Positions 17,250 to 26,639 of a stretch of DNA of 64,000 nt are shown piece by piece. Under the pieces are notes generated by a model. It searched no databases, had not been told where the DNA came from, and saw only the letters and a list, made by a program, of their open reading frames with translations. How positions within the stretch are numbered: the stretch's first letter is position 1; every line of letters begins with the position of its first letter. The position numbers and the translations under genes were made by a program. Location of the stretch: assembly GCA_024234055.1 (NCBI GenBank), contig JACKOW010000004.1, forward strand, positions 266,939 to 330,938. The letters are read 5' to 3'. The DNA is from Rhodanobacteraceae bacterium. GTDB taxonomy: Bacteria > Pseudomonadota > Gammaproteobacteria > Xanthomonadales > SZUA-5.

Positions 17250-17344
17250 AGCTACCTCTCAAGCGGCGCGCGCCGCATAGAAGCACACTGCAACGTATCG
17301 GCCCGCAGTGGTGAGCGCTACGGGCCACCGATCTAGCACAACCG

Positions 17345-17665
17345 TCAGCGACCCACACCCGCGTCCGTCCGCCGCTCTCGCGGCTCAACAATCGGAATGC
17401 TGGCGTACTCACCTTGCGGCCCGTCGATCTCTTCCGGTATGTGCGGAGCGCTGGCGTACTCCAGTTCGGCGCGCGCCGCATCTGCGATCAAGCGAACCTG
17501 CACAATGGAGCCAAGCCGAGCCAGCAAGTCCGGACGATGCGGCAATGCCCGCACATCCAAGGTATGCCATTCCAACGGGTTGCCGCCGGCCGGATCATCC
17601 ACGACCAACGCCAGCTCGGGGCCTTCCATGTGGCGATGCCAGCGGGTGAACGGGCGCCCAATCAC
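17345..17665 (-). CDS. Small satellite protein of unknown function, 106 aa
   Basis: The frame starts with GTG at 17665 (GGGG about ten bases upstream); an internal ATG at 17629 would give 94 residues and a shorter overlap with the neighbour. The sequence is acidic, with no membrane helix and no motif I recognise. Overlap with the upstream gene is 71 or 35 bp depending on the start. Confidence 0.5.
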   Translation of the reverse strand: MIGRPFTRWHRHMEGPELALVVDDPAGGNPLEWHTLDVRALPHRPDLLARLGSIVQVRLIADAARAELEYASAPHIPEEIDGPQGEYASIPIVEPRERRTDAGVGR

Positions 17666-17942
17666 GATGCACCCCGCGCGCAGAATCAGCAGAAGCCCTT
17701 GAGGCCGCTACTGCCGCGTCATCCAGCAGTGAATCGAGCGCGGCCAATGCGTCGTGCTGGACCCCAGGCGGAAACTGCGTGAAGTGGTCAAAGCCTTCGC
17801 CAGTCAACAGCAGTGAAAAAGCCCGCGCTTGGGCAAGGCGCTGGTACATCACATCAAAAGGGGCCAGCACCTCCGTGGTGAAGCGCGGTACTGCATCAAG
17901 CTCTGCCTCTGCCTTGCTCGTTGTATCGTCCTTCGTTGCCAT
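17595..17942 (-). CDS. Small satellite protein of unknown function, 115 aa
   Basis: The ATG at 17942 follows an AGGAG ribosome-binding site. The first 85 residues (MATKDDTTSKAEAELDAV...ALAALDSLLDDAA) look like a normal helical protein. The last 25 residues are Arg/Pro/His-rich and overlap the next gene in another frame, so a frameshift near the overlap that once joined the two frames is possible. It is the first gene after the integrase on the element side. Confidence 0.55.
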   Translation of the reverse strand: MATKDDTTSKAEAELDAVPRFTTEVLAPFDVMYQRLAQARAFSLLLTGEGFDHFTQFPPGVQHDALAALDSLLDDAAVAASRASADSARGVHRDWAPVHPLASPHGRPRAGVGRG

Positions 17943-18013
17943 GGTCGCCTTCTCCTAGTGGTCGGCGGTTGTGGTAGGCGCCCCGCGGTGTTACCGCACC
18001 GCGGGTCGCCGCT

Positions 18014-19240
18014 TCATGCGGCCGGGGCCGCGGTGTTCTGAATCTTGGTCACGGTCGCGGGCACGGTCAGCTTGTCCAACCAGTCCGCCCATTTCTGCAT
18101 AGCCTTCACTCGGGCATCGCCGAACGTGGTCCGGTCATATGCCTTGGCCACGTTGCCGCGCTTGGCGTGCGCCAATTGCGCCTCCAGCACATCCGAATCT
18201 ATCCCCAGGCGCTCCCGGCCAGCGGTGCGCAGCATGCCCCGGAAGCCGTGCGTTGCATGCTTCCCGGCAAAGCCCATGCGGCGCAGCGCGTTGCTCAATG
18301 CGTCCCGATGCAAATGCGGTGTGGTCTGGCGCGCCAGCGGGGGAAACACGTAATCGCGGCCCGCGGTGTAGGCCTTCATTGCCTCCAGTAGTGCCAGCGC
18401 TTGCCGCGGCAGGGGCACAATGTGTGCGTGCCGGGTCTTCATGCGTTCGGCAGGAATGCGCCACTCGGCAGCATCCAACGCCAATTCGTCCCAGCGCATA
18501 GCCGACACCATGCCCGGCCGCTGAGCCGTGTAGGCGCACATCAGCAGCGCCGCGCGCGTTACTTCGGATGGGTAGGCGCGCACCGCCTTCAGCAGTGCCG
18601 CAATTTCCTCGGGCATCGTTTCTGCGGGGATATGCCCGCCCTTCGGCGCCGCGAAGACATCATCCAGAATCAACAGCCGCCCTTCGTCGCGCAGATCCTC
18701 GCGGATCGCGTACCGGATCACGCCTTGGGCATATTGCCGAGCCTTGCGCGCCAGGTCCGGCGCATGCTCGGCAATGCCCTTAAGCACCGCCGCCACATCT
18801 TTGCTGGCCAGCGTGGCGACTTTCTTAGTCTTGAGCTTGGGCAGCAGATAGGTGCGCGCCACGTAATCCGCTTTGCGCAGGCTCTCGGGCGCCCAAGCCT
18901 TGCCCTTAAATGCCAGCCAGTCCGCACACACTGCGCCAAAAGTGCCGCGCGAGGCGCGCAGCTCGTCGGCTTTGTCGGTCTTGCGTTGCTCGCTCGGGTC
19001 CGTTCCCGCTTGCAGCAGCTCCCGCGCTGTGTCGCGGCGCTTGCGTGCCTCGGATAGCGACACCTCAGGGAAGACGCCAAAGCCCAAGCGCTTTTCCTTC
19101 CCGCCGTGCCTGTACTTCCAACGCCAGTAACGGCCGCCCTCCGCAGTCACTTCCAGGTAAAGCCCGCCGCCGTCCCAATGCCGCCCGACTGCGGGGTTGC
19201 GCAGTGCTACTGCCGATAGCTTGTTGGATGCCTTGGCCAT
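18014..19240 (-). CDS. int: Tyrosine integrase, P4-type
   Basis: The 408-residue protein has the N-terminal DUF4102-like arm-binding domain (GLYLEVTAEGGRYWRWKYRH...RLGFGVFPEVSLSEAR). The core has the catalytic Arg in TAQRPGMVSAMRW, the HGFR box, LAHAKRG and the nucleophile in AYDRTTF. P4-type integrases insert elements into the 3' ends of tRNA genes, and the gene lies 168 bp from the tRNA-Leu it uses. The start at 19240 has only a weak ribosome-binding site, but it matches the family N-terminus. Confidence 0.95.
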   Translation of the reverse strand: MAKASNKLSAVALRNPAVGRHWDGGGLYLEVTAEGGRYWRWKYRHGGKEKRLGFGVFPEVSLSEARKRRDTARELLQAGTDPSEQRKTDKADELRASRGTFGAVCADWLAFKGKAWAPESLRKADYVARTYLLPKLKTKKVATLASKDVAAVLKGIAEHAPDLARKARQYAQGVIRYAIREDLRDEGRLLILDDVFAAPKGGHIPAETMPEEIAALLKAVRAYPSEVTRAALLMCAYTAQRPGMVSAMRWDELALDAAEWRIPAERMKTRHAHIVPLPRQALALLEAMKAYTAGRDYVFPPLARQTTPHLHRDALSNALRRMGFAGKHATHGFRGMLRTAGRERLGIDSDVLEAQLAHAKRGNVAKAYDRTTFGDARVKAMQKWADWLDKLTVPATVTKIQNTAAPAA

Positions 19241-19331
19241 GGCTTAGGTCCCGATATGCCCCCGCCTGGGAATGTGCCCCCAAGTGTGCCCCCAACTGGG
19301 GCCGGATGCAATCGGACGCTATTCGATGCCA

Positions 19332-19407
19332 TAGAACGCAAAAACCCCGCCGGAGCGGGGTTTTTGATGTTGCTTCGGACGGTGTTGCTTTCGTCCGGAT
19401 GTTCAAT

Positions 19408-19425
<18 letters not shown>
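19332..19425. other. attR: right attachment site at tRNA-Leu
   Basis: Bases 19392-19425 are the 34-bp identical partner of 9397-9430. The identity includes the last 18 bases of the tRNA gene. The flank from 19332, including the terminator hairpin, is also similar to the left end. This is the junction next to the intact tRNA. Confidence 0.85.
19341..19365 (-). terminator. Rho-independent terminator of tRNA-Leu
   Basis: A CCCCGC stem with a CGGA loop and a complementary GCGGGG, flanked by A and T runs, lies 43 bases past the tRNA 3' end. A diverged second copy is at 9344-9368. Confidence 0.8.
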
Positions 19426-19494
<69 letters not shown>

Positions 19495-19614
19495 GTCGCT
19501 CAGATGCAAGCACACCTGCGCGAGCCGTGCAGATTAGAGGGGGATGAGGGCCTTGTCAATGGGGGGAAGTTGAAGAAATCGGCGGGATCGATTCGAAACC
19601 ATCATTGAAGGCAG

Positions 19615-19910
19615 TCCGCGACCGGGAGTGCCCTTGCGGCGCGAGCGGGACCGGGAGCGGAACGCGAGGCAACGAAGGAAAAGCAGCAAGGACACGAAGA
19701 AGAGCTGATCCAGAATTGCCGTTGCCCTACTTTGCCTTCTTTCTGCTTTTCCTTTGCGTCCTCCGCGTCCTGCTTTCCGCATCAACCCGCCGCGGTTCCC
19801 GGTTTTCGCCGAGCGCGGCGGTCGCGACACGAGGTCACTCCTACGGCCGCGGGCTTCGGGTAGGCGCGCCCTTGCGGCGCGACCGGGGCCACGGGCGGGG
19901 CGCGAAGGTA
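19615..19910. repeat. Single copy of a 240-bp intergenic repeat
   Basis: The block runs from GCCCTTGCGGCGCGAGCGGG through AAGGAAAAGCAGCAAGGACA and its inverted partner TTCTTTCTGCTTTTCCTTTG to GTCGCGACACGAGG. The same order recurs three times at 21895-22665. AAGGAAAAGCAG and CTGCTTTTCCTT can form a hairpin. It abuts the stop codon of the ion-channel gene. Bases 19493-19614 show nothing else. Confidence 0.8.
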
Positions 19911-21827
19911 TCAGTCCTCTGCCAACACCACGATCATGTCATCGGCGGCGAAGCGGATCTTGTCGGTCTTTTTTGGATTGAGCTTGACCCCGTAGCCACG
20001 ATCGGCGTCATGGGCGAAGGCCATCTGGCGGTAGCCAATGGCGGTCTCGCCGCGGCGGGCTGCGGCTTCGGTGAGGGTGTAGAAATCGACCATGTGCTCG
20101 GTGCTGATGTAGTCGCGCACGGGGCGGATGTAGATTTCCGAGCCTTCGGCGCTGAACAGGATCTGCAGCACCTTGTCCAGCGCCTTGCTCTCGGCCAGTT
20201 GCGACAGCATCAGGCTGACCAGCTTGTCACTGACAATGAAGTCATCGGCCTTGGCCACCTGCGCCAGCGTGCGATTGCGCATGTCCATCATCTCGCTGAC
20301 GATGTTCAGATCCACACCCTGCTGCTCGGCGATATTGCGCAGGTGCAGCAGCGAGATCAGCGTTTGCGCGTCGGCCTGCTGCACCGGCAGATCGCTGTAG
20401 CTAAGCAGGATGATGTGGTGGTAGGTGTGCACCTTGAGGGCATCCAGCTTGCCGCGATTGCTGATATCGCCATCGGCAAAGCGCAAGCGCTGGCGCTGCA
20501 TGGTCTTGGACAACTGCAGCAGCCTGTCACGCACGCCTTCACGCTGGCACATGACCACGACTTCCGAGCCCGGGGATACATAGTTGTCGAGTTCGCGAAT
20601 GATGGCCTCACCCTTGGGATTCCAGCCCAGGATCAACGTTCGTTCCGGCGGTGCCGCGTGCTCAGGGGCTGCCACCAGCGCACTCAGGTCTGGCCGCGGC
20701 TCGATATCGGCAGCGGCCAGCACCAGCGTGTCATCGTCTTCGCTGACCGCAATGACGCTGTCGCCGGCGGCGAAACGGGTGTCCATCGGCGGATTCACCA
20801 ATGCTTCGCCGTCGGCGCGCATGATGCCGATGACCGCGGAATCGACATAGGCATCGATGATCTGGCGATAGCTCCTGCCGGCCAGTGCCGGCTCGGGCTT
20901 GATGTAGATTTCGGCGCCGTCGAAATCCAGCAGCTCGGTGTAGACCACGCTGAGGCCGGACTGGCGACAGGTCTGCGCCGTGACGCGGGCAATCAGGTCA
21001 TCGCCACGCACGTAGATGGCTTCGGTGCCGCCCACCAGTTCGGCGGCTTCGAGGTTGGCCTCGTCCCGGATCTCGGCGACGATGTGATAGGGCTCGGCGC
21101 GCCGATTCGGATTGTTGGTCAGGGCCAGCACCGACTTGATGACGTGGATGTCGGGGCTGTCGCTCTCCGGCGCGAGAATGACCACCGCGCGCGCCGAATT
21201 GGGAGAAACCACGGCCAGATCGTCCAGATCCAGCGGGTCGCCGCTGCGGCAGATCACCTTGGTATTGCCAGTGCTCGGAAACTTGGCGCGGATGTCGTCA
21301 TCCATGTCGACCTTGTCGCGGTCGGCCAGAATGACGATGCGCGGCTGTTTCTGGTTGGCATTGGCGATGATCAACTCGCCGATGATCGAATAGATCTTGC
21401 TCGACCAGCCCAGGATCAGCGTGAAATTGTCCTCGATCACCCGCGAGCGGCCCTTGCGCAACTCGGTCAGGCGCGCCTCCAGACCCGCGGTGATGGTGCC
21501 GATCAGGCTGCTGACGATGAAGATGCCGCCAATGGTGACGACCAGCATCAGCAAGCGCAGACCCCAGCCGGCATCGCCGGCGAGATTGCCGGCATCGATG
21601 GCGTGCATCAGGCTCTGCCAGCCGCCTTCGAGGAAGCCGAGTCGGGAATTGTCGGCATCGGATGGATCAGTGCCCATTCCGGTGATGGCAATGGTGATCG
21701 CCGCCAGTACCACGATGACCACCGACACCAGTGCCAGCCAGGCAATGATCGCCGGCGCGCCCCGCGACAGCGTGTTCTCGAAGCGATAGCGCCATCGATC
21801 ACGCCAACTGACGTCGCGATGCGGCAT
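19911..21827 (-). CDS. Castor/Pollux (DMI1)-type ion channel with RCK-like domains
   Basis: The 638-residue protein starts at the ATG at 21827 behind GGGGGAG. Hydrophobic segments at about residues 27-50 and 90-115 are followed by an IIGTITAGLEARLTELRKG linker. Two Rossmann-like RCK halves follow (LILGWSSKIYSIIGELI, then TLILGWNPKGEAIIREL), with TrkA-C-like segments after the first. This order matches the plant CASTOR/POLLUX channels and their bacterial relatives, which conduct K+ or Ca2+ and are gated by cytoplasmic ligands. The transported ion here is not predictable. The gene stands alone, flanked on both sides by copies of the 240-bp repeat. Confidence 0.88.
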   Translation of the reverse strand: MPHRDVSWRDRWRYRFENTLSRGAPAIIAWLALVSVVIVVLAAITIAITGMGTDPSDADNSRLGFLEGGWQSLMHAIDAGNLAGDAGWGLRLLMLVVTIGGIFIVSSLIGTITAGLEARLTELRKGRSRVIEDNFTLILGWSSKIYSIIGELIIANANQKQPRIVILADRDKVDMDDDIRAKFPSTGNTKVICRSGDPLDLDDLAVVSPNSARAVVILAPESDSPDIHVIKSVLALTNNPNRRAEPYHIVAEIRDEANLEAAELVGGTEAIYVRGDDLIARVTAQTCRQSGLSVVYTELLDFDGAEIYIKPEPALAGRSYRQIIDAYVDSAVIGIMRADGEALVNPPMDTRFAAGDSVIAVSEDDDTLVLAAADIEPRPDLSALVAAPEHAAPPERTLILGWNPKGEAIIRELDNYVSPGSEVVVMCQREGVRDRLLQLSKTMQRQRLRFADGDISNRGKLDALKVHTYHHIILLSYSDLPVQQADAQTLISLLHLRNIAEQQGVDLNIVSEMMDMRNRTLAQVAKADDFIVSDKLVSLMLSQLAESKALDKVLQILFSAEGSEIYIRPVRDYISTEHMVDFYTLTEAAARRGETAIGYRQMAFAHDADRGYGVKLNPKKTDKIRFAADDMIVVLAED

Positions 21828-21894
21828 GGGTGTCTCCCCCCGAAGTCCAGTGGCTGTGAGCGGACGATAGCCTGAAAGCGGGCATCTGCAGCAG

Positions 21895-22665
21895 CACCCT
21901 TGTGGCGCGACCGGGACCACGGGGAGGACGCGAAGGTCGCGGGGTAGCAGCGCCCTCGCGGCGCGACCGGGGCCAGGGGCAGGTCGCGAAGGTCGGGAAG
22001 GAAAAGCAGCAAGGACACGAAGAAGGGCTCATCCAGGATAGCTCTTGCTCTCCTTTGCGTTCTTTCTGCTTTTCCTTTGCGTCCTCTGCGTCCTGCTTTG
22101 CGCATCAACCCGCCGCAGCTCCCGGTATTCGCCGGCACCCCGGTCGCGACACGAGGTCGATCCTGCGACAGCGGGCATCGGGTAGCAGCGCCCTTGCGGC
22201 GCGAGCGGGGCCAGGGGCGGGACGCGAAGGTCGCGAAGGAAAAGCAGCAAGGACACGAAGAAAGGCTCATCCAAGATAGCTCTTGCTCTCCTTTGCGTTC
22301 TTTCTGCTTTTCCTTTGCGTCCTCTGCGTCCTGCTTTCCGCATCAACCCGCCGCAATTCCCGGTTTTCGCCGAGCTCGCCGGTCGCGACGCGAGGTCGCT
22401 CCTGCGACAGCGGGCTTCGGGTAGGTGCGCCCTTGCGGCGCGAACGGGGCCAGGGGCGGGACGCGAAGGTCGCGAAGGAAGAGCAGAAAGAACGCCAGGT
22501 AGGAAGACCAACTCCGGATCAGCTCTTCTTCGTGTCCTTTCTGCTTCTCCTTCGTGATCTTCGCGTCCTGCTTTGGACATCAACTCTCGACGGATCCCGG
22601 TTTTCGCCGCCAACCCGAGCGCGGCGGTCGCGACACGAGGTCGCTCCTACTCAGGCACCCTGCCC
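21895..22665. repeat. Three tandem copies of the 240-bp intergenic repeat
   Basis: The block AAGGACACGA recurs at 22011 and 22249 (238 bp apart), and GACGCGAAGGTCGCGAAGGA at 22221 and 22460 (239 bp apart). The third copy is the most diverged. Each unit contains the GGAAAAGCAG/CTGCTTTTCC inverted pair and a CGACACGAGGTCG block. The units fill most of the 900-bp gap between the ion channel (start 21827) and the GntP permease (start 22736). No gene is supported inside them. Confidence 0.85.
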
Positions 22666-22735
22666 TTTTGTACGCTGTCGGTCAGGGGCCCCGATGAACC
22701 AGACTCGGGGCTGAGAATCCGGGCAAACCTCATCC

Positions 22736-24133
22736 ATGTCCTTGCTGATCGTCCTTGCCGCGTTGACCTTCCTGATGGTGGTGGCCTATCGCGGCTACAG
22801 CGTCATCCTGTTCGCGCCGGTGGCGGCGCTGGGGGCGGTGTTGCTGACCGACCCGGCGCTGGTGGCACCGATGTTCACCGGCCTGTTCATGGACAAGATG
22901 GTCGGTTTCCTGAAACTGTATTTCCCGGTGTTTCTGCTCGGCGCGGTGTTCGGCAAGCTGATCGAGGTTTCGGGGTTCAGCAAATCCATCGTCGCCGCCA
23001 CCATCCGGGTGGTGGGCGCGCAGCGGGCCATGCTCTCGATCGTGATGGTCTGCGCCATCCTCACCTACGGTGGCGTGTCGCTGTTTGTGGTGGTGTTCGC
23101 GGTCTACCCCTTTGCCGCCGAGTTGTTCCGCCAGAGCGACATTCCCAAGCGCCTGATTCCCGGCACGATCGCGCTCGGCGCCTTCACCTTCACCATGGAT
23201 GCGCTGCCGGGCACGCCGCAGATCCAGAACATCATTCCGACCTCCTTCTTCGGAACCGACACCTGGGCGGCGCCGTGGCTGGGCGTGATCGGCGGAGTCT
23301 TCATCCTGATCTGCGGGATGAGCTATCTGGAGTGGCGGCGCCGGGTTGCTGCCGCTGCCGGCGAGGGCTATGGCAGCAATCTGATCAATGAACCGGTCAA
23401 TTTCAGCGGTGGCAAGCTCGCCAATCCGCTGATCGCCATCCTGCCGCTGGTGCTGGTGGGCGTCAGCAACAAGCTGTTCACCCTGTGGATTCCCGCCGCC
23501 TACGGCAGCAGTCACGAATTCATGCCCTCGGTGATGGGCAATGCCGCGCCAGTGGTTCAGGAAGTGTCCAAGGTGGCGGCGATCTGGGCCGTGCAGGGCG
23601 CCTTGCTGATCGGCATTGCCACGGTGCTGGTGTTTGCATGGAAAACCGTGTTCAGCAGCTTTGCCGAGGGTTCGAAGCAGGCCGTCGGCGGGGCCATGCT
23701 GGCGGCGATGAACACGGCCTCCGAGTACGGCTTCGGTGCGGTCATCGCGGCGCTGCCGGGTTTCCTGGTGGTGGCCAACGCGCTCGGTGCCATTCCCAAT
23801 CCGCTGATCAATGAAGCCATCACCGTGACCTCGCTGGCGGGCATCACCGGATCGGCCTCAGGCGGCATGAGCATTGCCCTGGCAGCCATGTCTGACACCT
23901 TTATCGCCAATGCCCAGGCCGCCGGTATTCCGCTGGAGGTTTTCCACCGGGTGGCGTCCATGGCTTCGGGTGGCATGGACACGCTGCCGCACAATGGCGC
24001 GGTGATCACGTTGCTGGCGGTGACCGGTCTGAGTCATCGTCAGTCGTACAAGGACATCTTCGCGATCACCATCATCAAGACCCTGGCGGTGTTCGTGATC
24101 ATTGCCACCTACTACCTGACCGGCTGGGTCTGA
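22736..24133 (+). CDS. GntP-family permease
   Basis: The 465-residue protein has about a dozen hydrophobic segments from the first residues (SLLIVLAALTFLMVVAYRG) to the last (TLAVFVIIATYYLTGW). LPGTPQIQNIIP, GSASGGMSIAL and a late MASGGMDTLPHNGAVITLL segment are typical of the GntP family, which imports gluconate or related carboxylates such as 3-hydroxybutyrate with protons. The GGMDTLPHNG stretch points to the hydroxybutyrate-type rather than the gluconate-type branch, but the substrate is uncertain. It stands alone in its strand context. Confidence 0.85.
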   Translation: MSLLIVLAALTFLMVVAYRGYSVILFAPVAALGAVLLTDPALVAPMFTGLFMDKMVGFLKLYFPVFLLGAVFGKLIEVSGFSKSIVAATIRVVGAQRAMLSIVMVCAILTYGGVSLFVVVFAVYPFAAELFRQSDIPKRLIPGTIALGAFTFTMDALPGTPQIQNIIPTSFFGTDTWAAPWLGVIGGVFILICGMSYLEWRRRVAAAAGEGYGSNLINEPVNFSGGKLANPLIAILPLVLVGVSNKLFTLWIPAAYGSSHEFMPSVMGNAAPVVQEVSKVAAIWAVQGALLIGIATVLVFAWKTVFSSFAEGSKQAVGGAMLAAMNTASEYGFGAVIAALPGFLVVANALGAIPNPLINEAITVTSLAGITGSASGGMSIALAAMSDTFIANAQAAGIPLEVFHRVASMASGGMDTLPHNGAVITLLAVTGLSHRQSYKDIFAITIIKTLAVFVIIATYYLTGWV

Positions 24134-24252
24134 TCGCCGCGCTGGGGTCACGCACACTGCCCCGGGCCGCGCCTGAGGCAGCAACCGGCGCCCCAGCACC
24201 CGTTCGCGCTCTGGTGTAACGTACGGTGATCGAATCCGTCGGAGCTGTCCCC

Positions 24253-26436
24253 ATGCGTGCCATGAGCAAACTCCTGCAGGTGCTGTTGTGGTCCATCCTG
24301 CTGACCCTGCCGGCGTCGGCGCAATCCCCCGCGGAAGCACCGGATTCGGCGGTACAGGCGGCCACCACCGAAGCGACCACGGTCGAAGCTTCCCCGCCCC
24401 AGGTTCAGGCAACCGTGCCGCAATTCGCCCTGCCAGTCACCCCAGGCCCGACGCCCGAGGCCGATCCGGGCACGAATCCCGACCCCGAAGTGGCAGGAGC
24501 TCCCCCTTCAGCGGCGATGGATACCGACACCGAGACCAGCGCCAGCATAGCGCCGCTGACCGATTCGATGACATCCAGTGACGGGACTGCGATCGAGATT
24601 CTGAGCAGCGGCCAACGTGCCGAGCTGCAGAGCTATGTCAAGGGCGTGGTCAACAGCCTGCGGCGAGAGCACAGCCTTGCTGCGCTGACGCTGTCCGTAG
24701 TCAAGGATGATGCCCTGTGGCTGGAACAGGGCTTTGGCCAGTCCGGACTTGCCGCTTCCAGGCCTGTGGTGGCCGACCAGAGCCTGTTCCGCATCGGCTC
24801 GGTGTCCAAGACCTTCATCTGGACCGCCGTGATGATGCTGGTGGAACGCGGGCAACTCGATCTGGATGCCGACGTCAACAGCTATCTCAAGAATGTGCGC
24901 GTGGCTGAGGCGTTTGGAGTGCCGGTGACCATGCGCCAACTGATGCACCACCGCGCCGGCTTCGAAGACAGCATGCGTCTGTATGCGGTGGCCGACGATG
25001 ATCCGCGCAGCCTGGCCGAGCTGCTGAGCGAGCACCAGCCCAAGCGCGTCTATCCGCCGGGCTTGCGCACCTCTTACTCGAACTGGGGCGCGGCGCTGGC
25101 CGCCCAGGTGGTGGAGGATGTCAGCGGCAAACCCTATGGCGAATTCCTGCAGGGCGAAATCCTCGATCCGCTGGGCATGACGGCCACCACCTGGACCGCG
25201 CCGGGAAAGCTCAACGCCATCCAGCGCCAGGCGTTGGCCACCGGCTACAAGCGTGACTCGGGCGGACTGGACGTGCAGGGCTACATGCAGCTCGGTGCCT
25301 ATTGGCCGGCGGGAGGCATCGCTTCCACCGCCACCGACATGGCGCGCTGGATGCGCTTTCATCTGAACGGTGGCGAGCTTGAAGGCACTCGATTGATGAG
25401 TGCCGACACCCATGCCGCGATGTGGACCCGGGCCTATGACGACCGCGCTGCCGCCGCCGACGTTGCGCACGGATTCCAGGACCGTCCCTACCATGGTCTG
25501 CGCCTGCTCGGACATGGCGGCGGTACCGCTGCCTTCCTGACCCAGATGGTGCTGGTTCCCGAACTGAAGCTCGGGGTGTTCCTGTCGCAGAACGGTACCT
25601 ACACCCGTACGACCATCACCCAACTCCCCGAGTTGATCATTGATCTGATCAACGGCGGTGGCGACTACACACCGGCGCTGGCGGTGGAGCCCGGCGATGC
25701 GGGCACACTGGCTGAGGTCGGCGGCTCATACCTGCAGAATCGGCGCGTATTCAGCAGCTTCGCCGCGATCATGGCCCTGGATGGTGGCGCCAGCATCAGC
25801 GTCCGCACTGCCGATGTGCTGCTGCTGCAGAGTGGCGACAAGTCCACGCAATACCGGCGCGTCGATCAGGAGCGTGATGTCTTCGAATCGGCCGATGCCG
25901 GTCGCATTGCCTTCATCCGCGAAGGCGGACGCGTGGTGGCGATGGCCGACAGTTCGGGCGTACACACGTTCGAGAAGGTGGGCGTGCTGGGCGCACCCAA
26001 CACTTTGTTCATCGCTGTCGGCGCCAGCCTCCTGCTGGCATTGACCTGCCTGCTCGGCTTCTGGTGGCGCCTCGGCCGCGGCGCGGCCCACGGTCAGGGA
26101 ATGGCCGCTGGATTCGCCGCGACCATCCAGTTGCTGTCGGCGCTGTGCATGCTCGGATTTGCGGTGCTGGTGGCAATGATGCTCGCGGATCTGGCCGACT
26201 TTGACCTTTCCACGTTGGCCGGGAACTATCCCAGCCAGAGCATGTGGCATGTCCATTACGCGGGCTGGGCCGTTGCTGGTGCCGGCGCAGCCATGCTGCT
26301 GGCCCTGATTCCGGCCTGGCGAGCGACTGGCTGGAGCTGGTGGCGACGCCTCAACTTCACCGCCTTTGCGCTGGTGCTGGCACTCAGCGGCTACCTGCTG
26401 TGGCAGTGGCGGGTGTTTGATGCGCCGGTGTACTGA
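24253..26436 (+). CDS. Membrane-anchored serine hydrolase, beta-lactamase/PBP-like
   Basis: The 727-residue protein starts at the ATG at 24253 with a signal peptide (MSKLLQVLLWSILLTLPASA) after GGAG. A Pro/Ala/Thr-rich linker covers about residues 25-100. The catalytic domain has S-V-S-K at about 183-186 and Y-S-N at about 275-277, the SxxK and YxN motifs of class C-type serine hydrolases, and HGGGTAAF as the third motif. The C-terminal 180 residues hold four hydrophobic segments, so the enzyme is tethered to the membrane with the catalytic part outside the cytoplasm. Family members act on peptidoglycan peptides or esters; the substrate here is unknown. Confidence 0.85.
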   Translation: MRAMSKLLQVLLWSILLTLPASAQSPAEAPDSAVQAATTEATTVEASPPQVQATVPQFALPVTPGPTPEADPGTNPDPEVAGAPPSAAMDTDTETSASIAPLTDSMTSSDGTAIEILSSGQRAELQSYVKGVVNSLRREHSLAALTLSVVKDDALWLEQGFGQSGLAASRPVVADQSLFRIGSVSKTFIWTAVMMLVERGQLDLDADVNSYLKNVRVAEAFGVPVTMRQLMHHRAGFEDSMRLYAVADDDPRSLAELLSEHQPKRVYPPGLRTSYSNWGAALAAQVVEDVSGKPYGEFLQGEILDPLGMTATTWTAPGKLNAIQRQALATGYKRDSGGLDVQGYMQLGAYWPAGGIASTATDMARWMRFHLNGGELEGTRLMSADTHAAMWTRAYDDRAAAADVAHGFQDRPYHGLRLLGHGGGTAAFLTQMVLVPELKLGVFLSQNGTYTRTTITQLPELIIDLINGGGDYTPALAVEPGDAGTLAEVGGSYLQNRRVFSSFAAIMALDGGASISVRTADVLLLQSGDKSTQYRRVDQERDVFESADAGRIAFIREGGRVVAMADSSGVHTFEKVGVLGAPNTLFIAVGASLLLALTCLLGFWWRLGRGAAHGQGMAAGFAATIQLLSALCMLGFAVLVAMMLADLADFDLSTLAGNYPSQSMWHVHYAGWAVAGAGAAMLLALIPAWRATGWSWWRRLNFTAFALVLALSGYLLWQWRVFDAPVY

Positions 26437-26639
26437 AGCGCAGAGCAGGTCGTCGACAATTGACAAGGTGTCGGATCGCGCGCCGAGTGCTTGACTCAGC
26501 ACGGCGCAGGCCCAGCCATTCCCATCATCGCGCGCTCGCCCATTGCCTTGTCATCCTGTGCAGGCGCAGTGTTGTCCTCCATTCTTGCTGCACATTCCGG
26601 TCCTAATCTGGCAACAGTTCCCGAACGAGGACCCGGACC

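Noticed and set aside
19605..21875. Open frame of about 750 codons on the plus strand opposite the ion channel
   Set aside because: Shadow of the RCK channel gene; its first part lies in a repeat.
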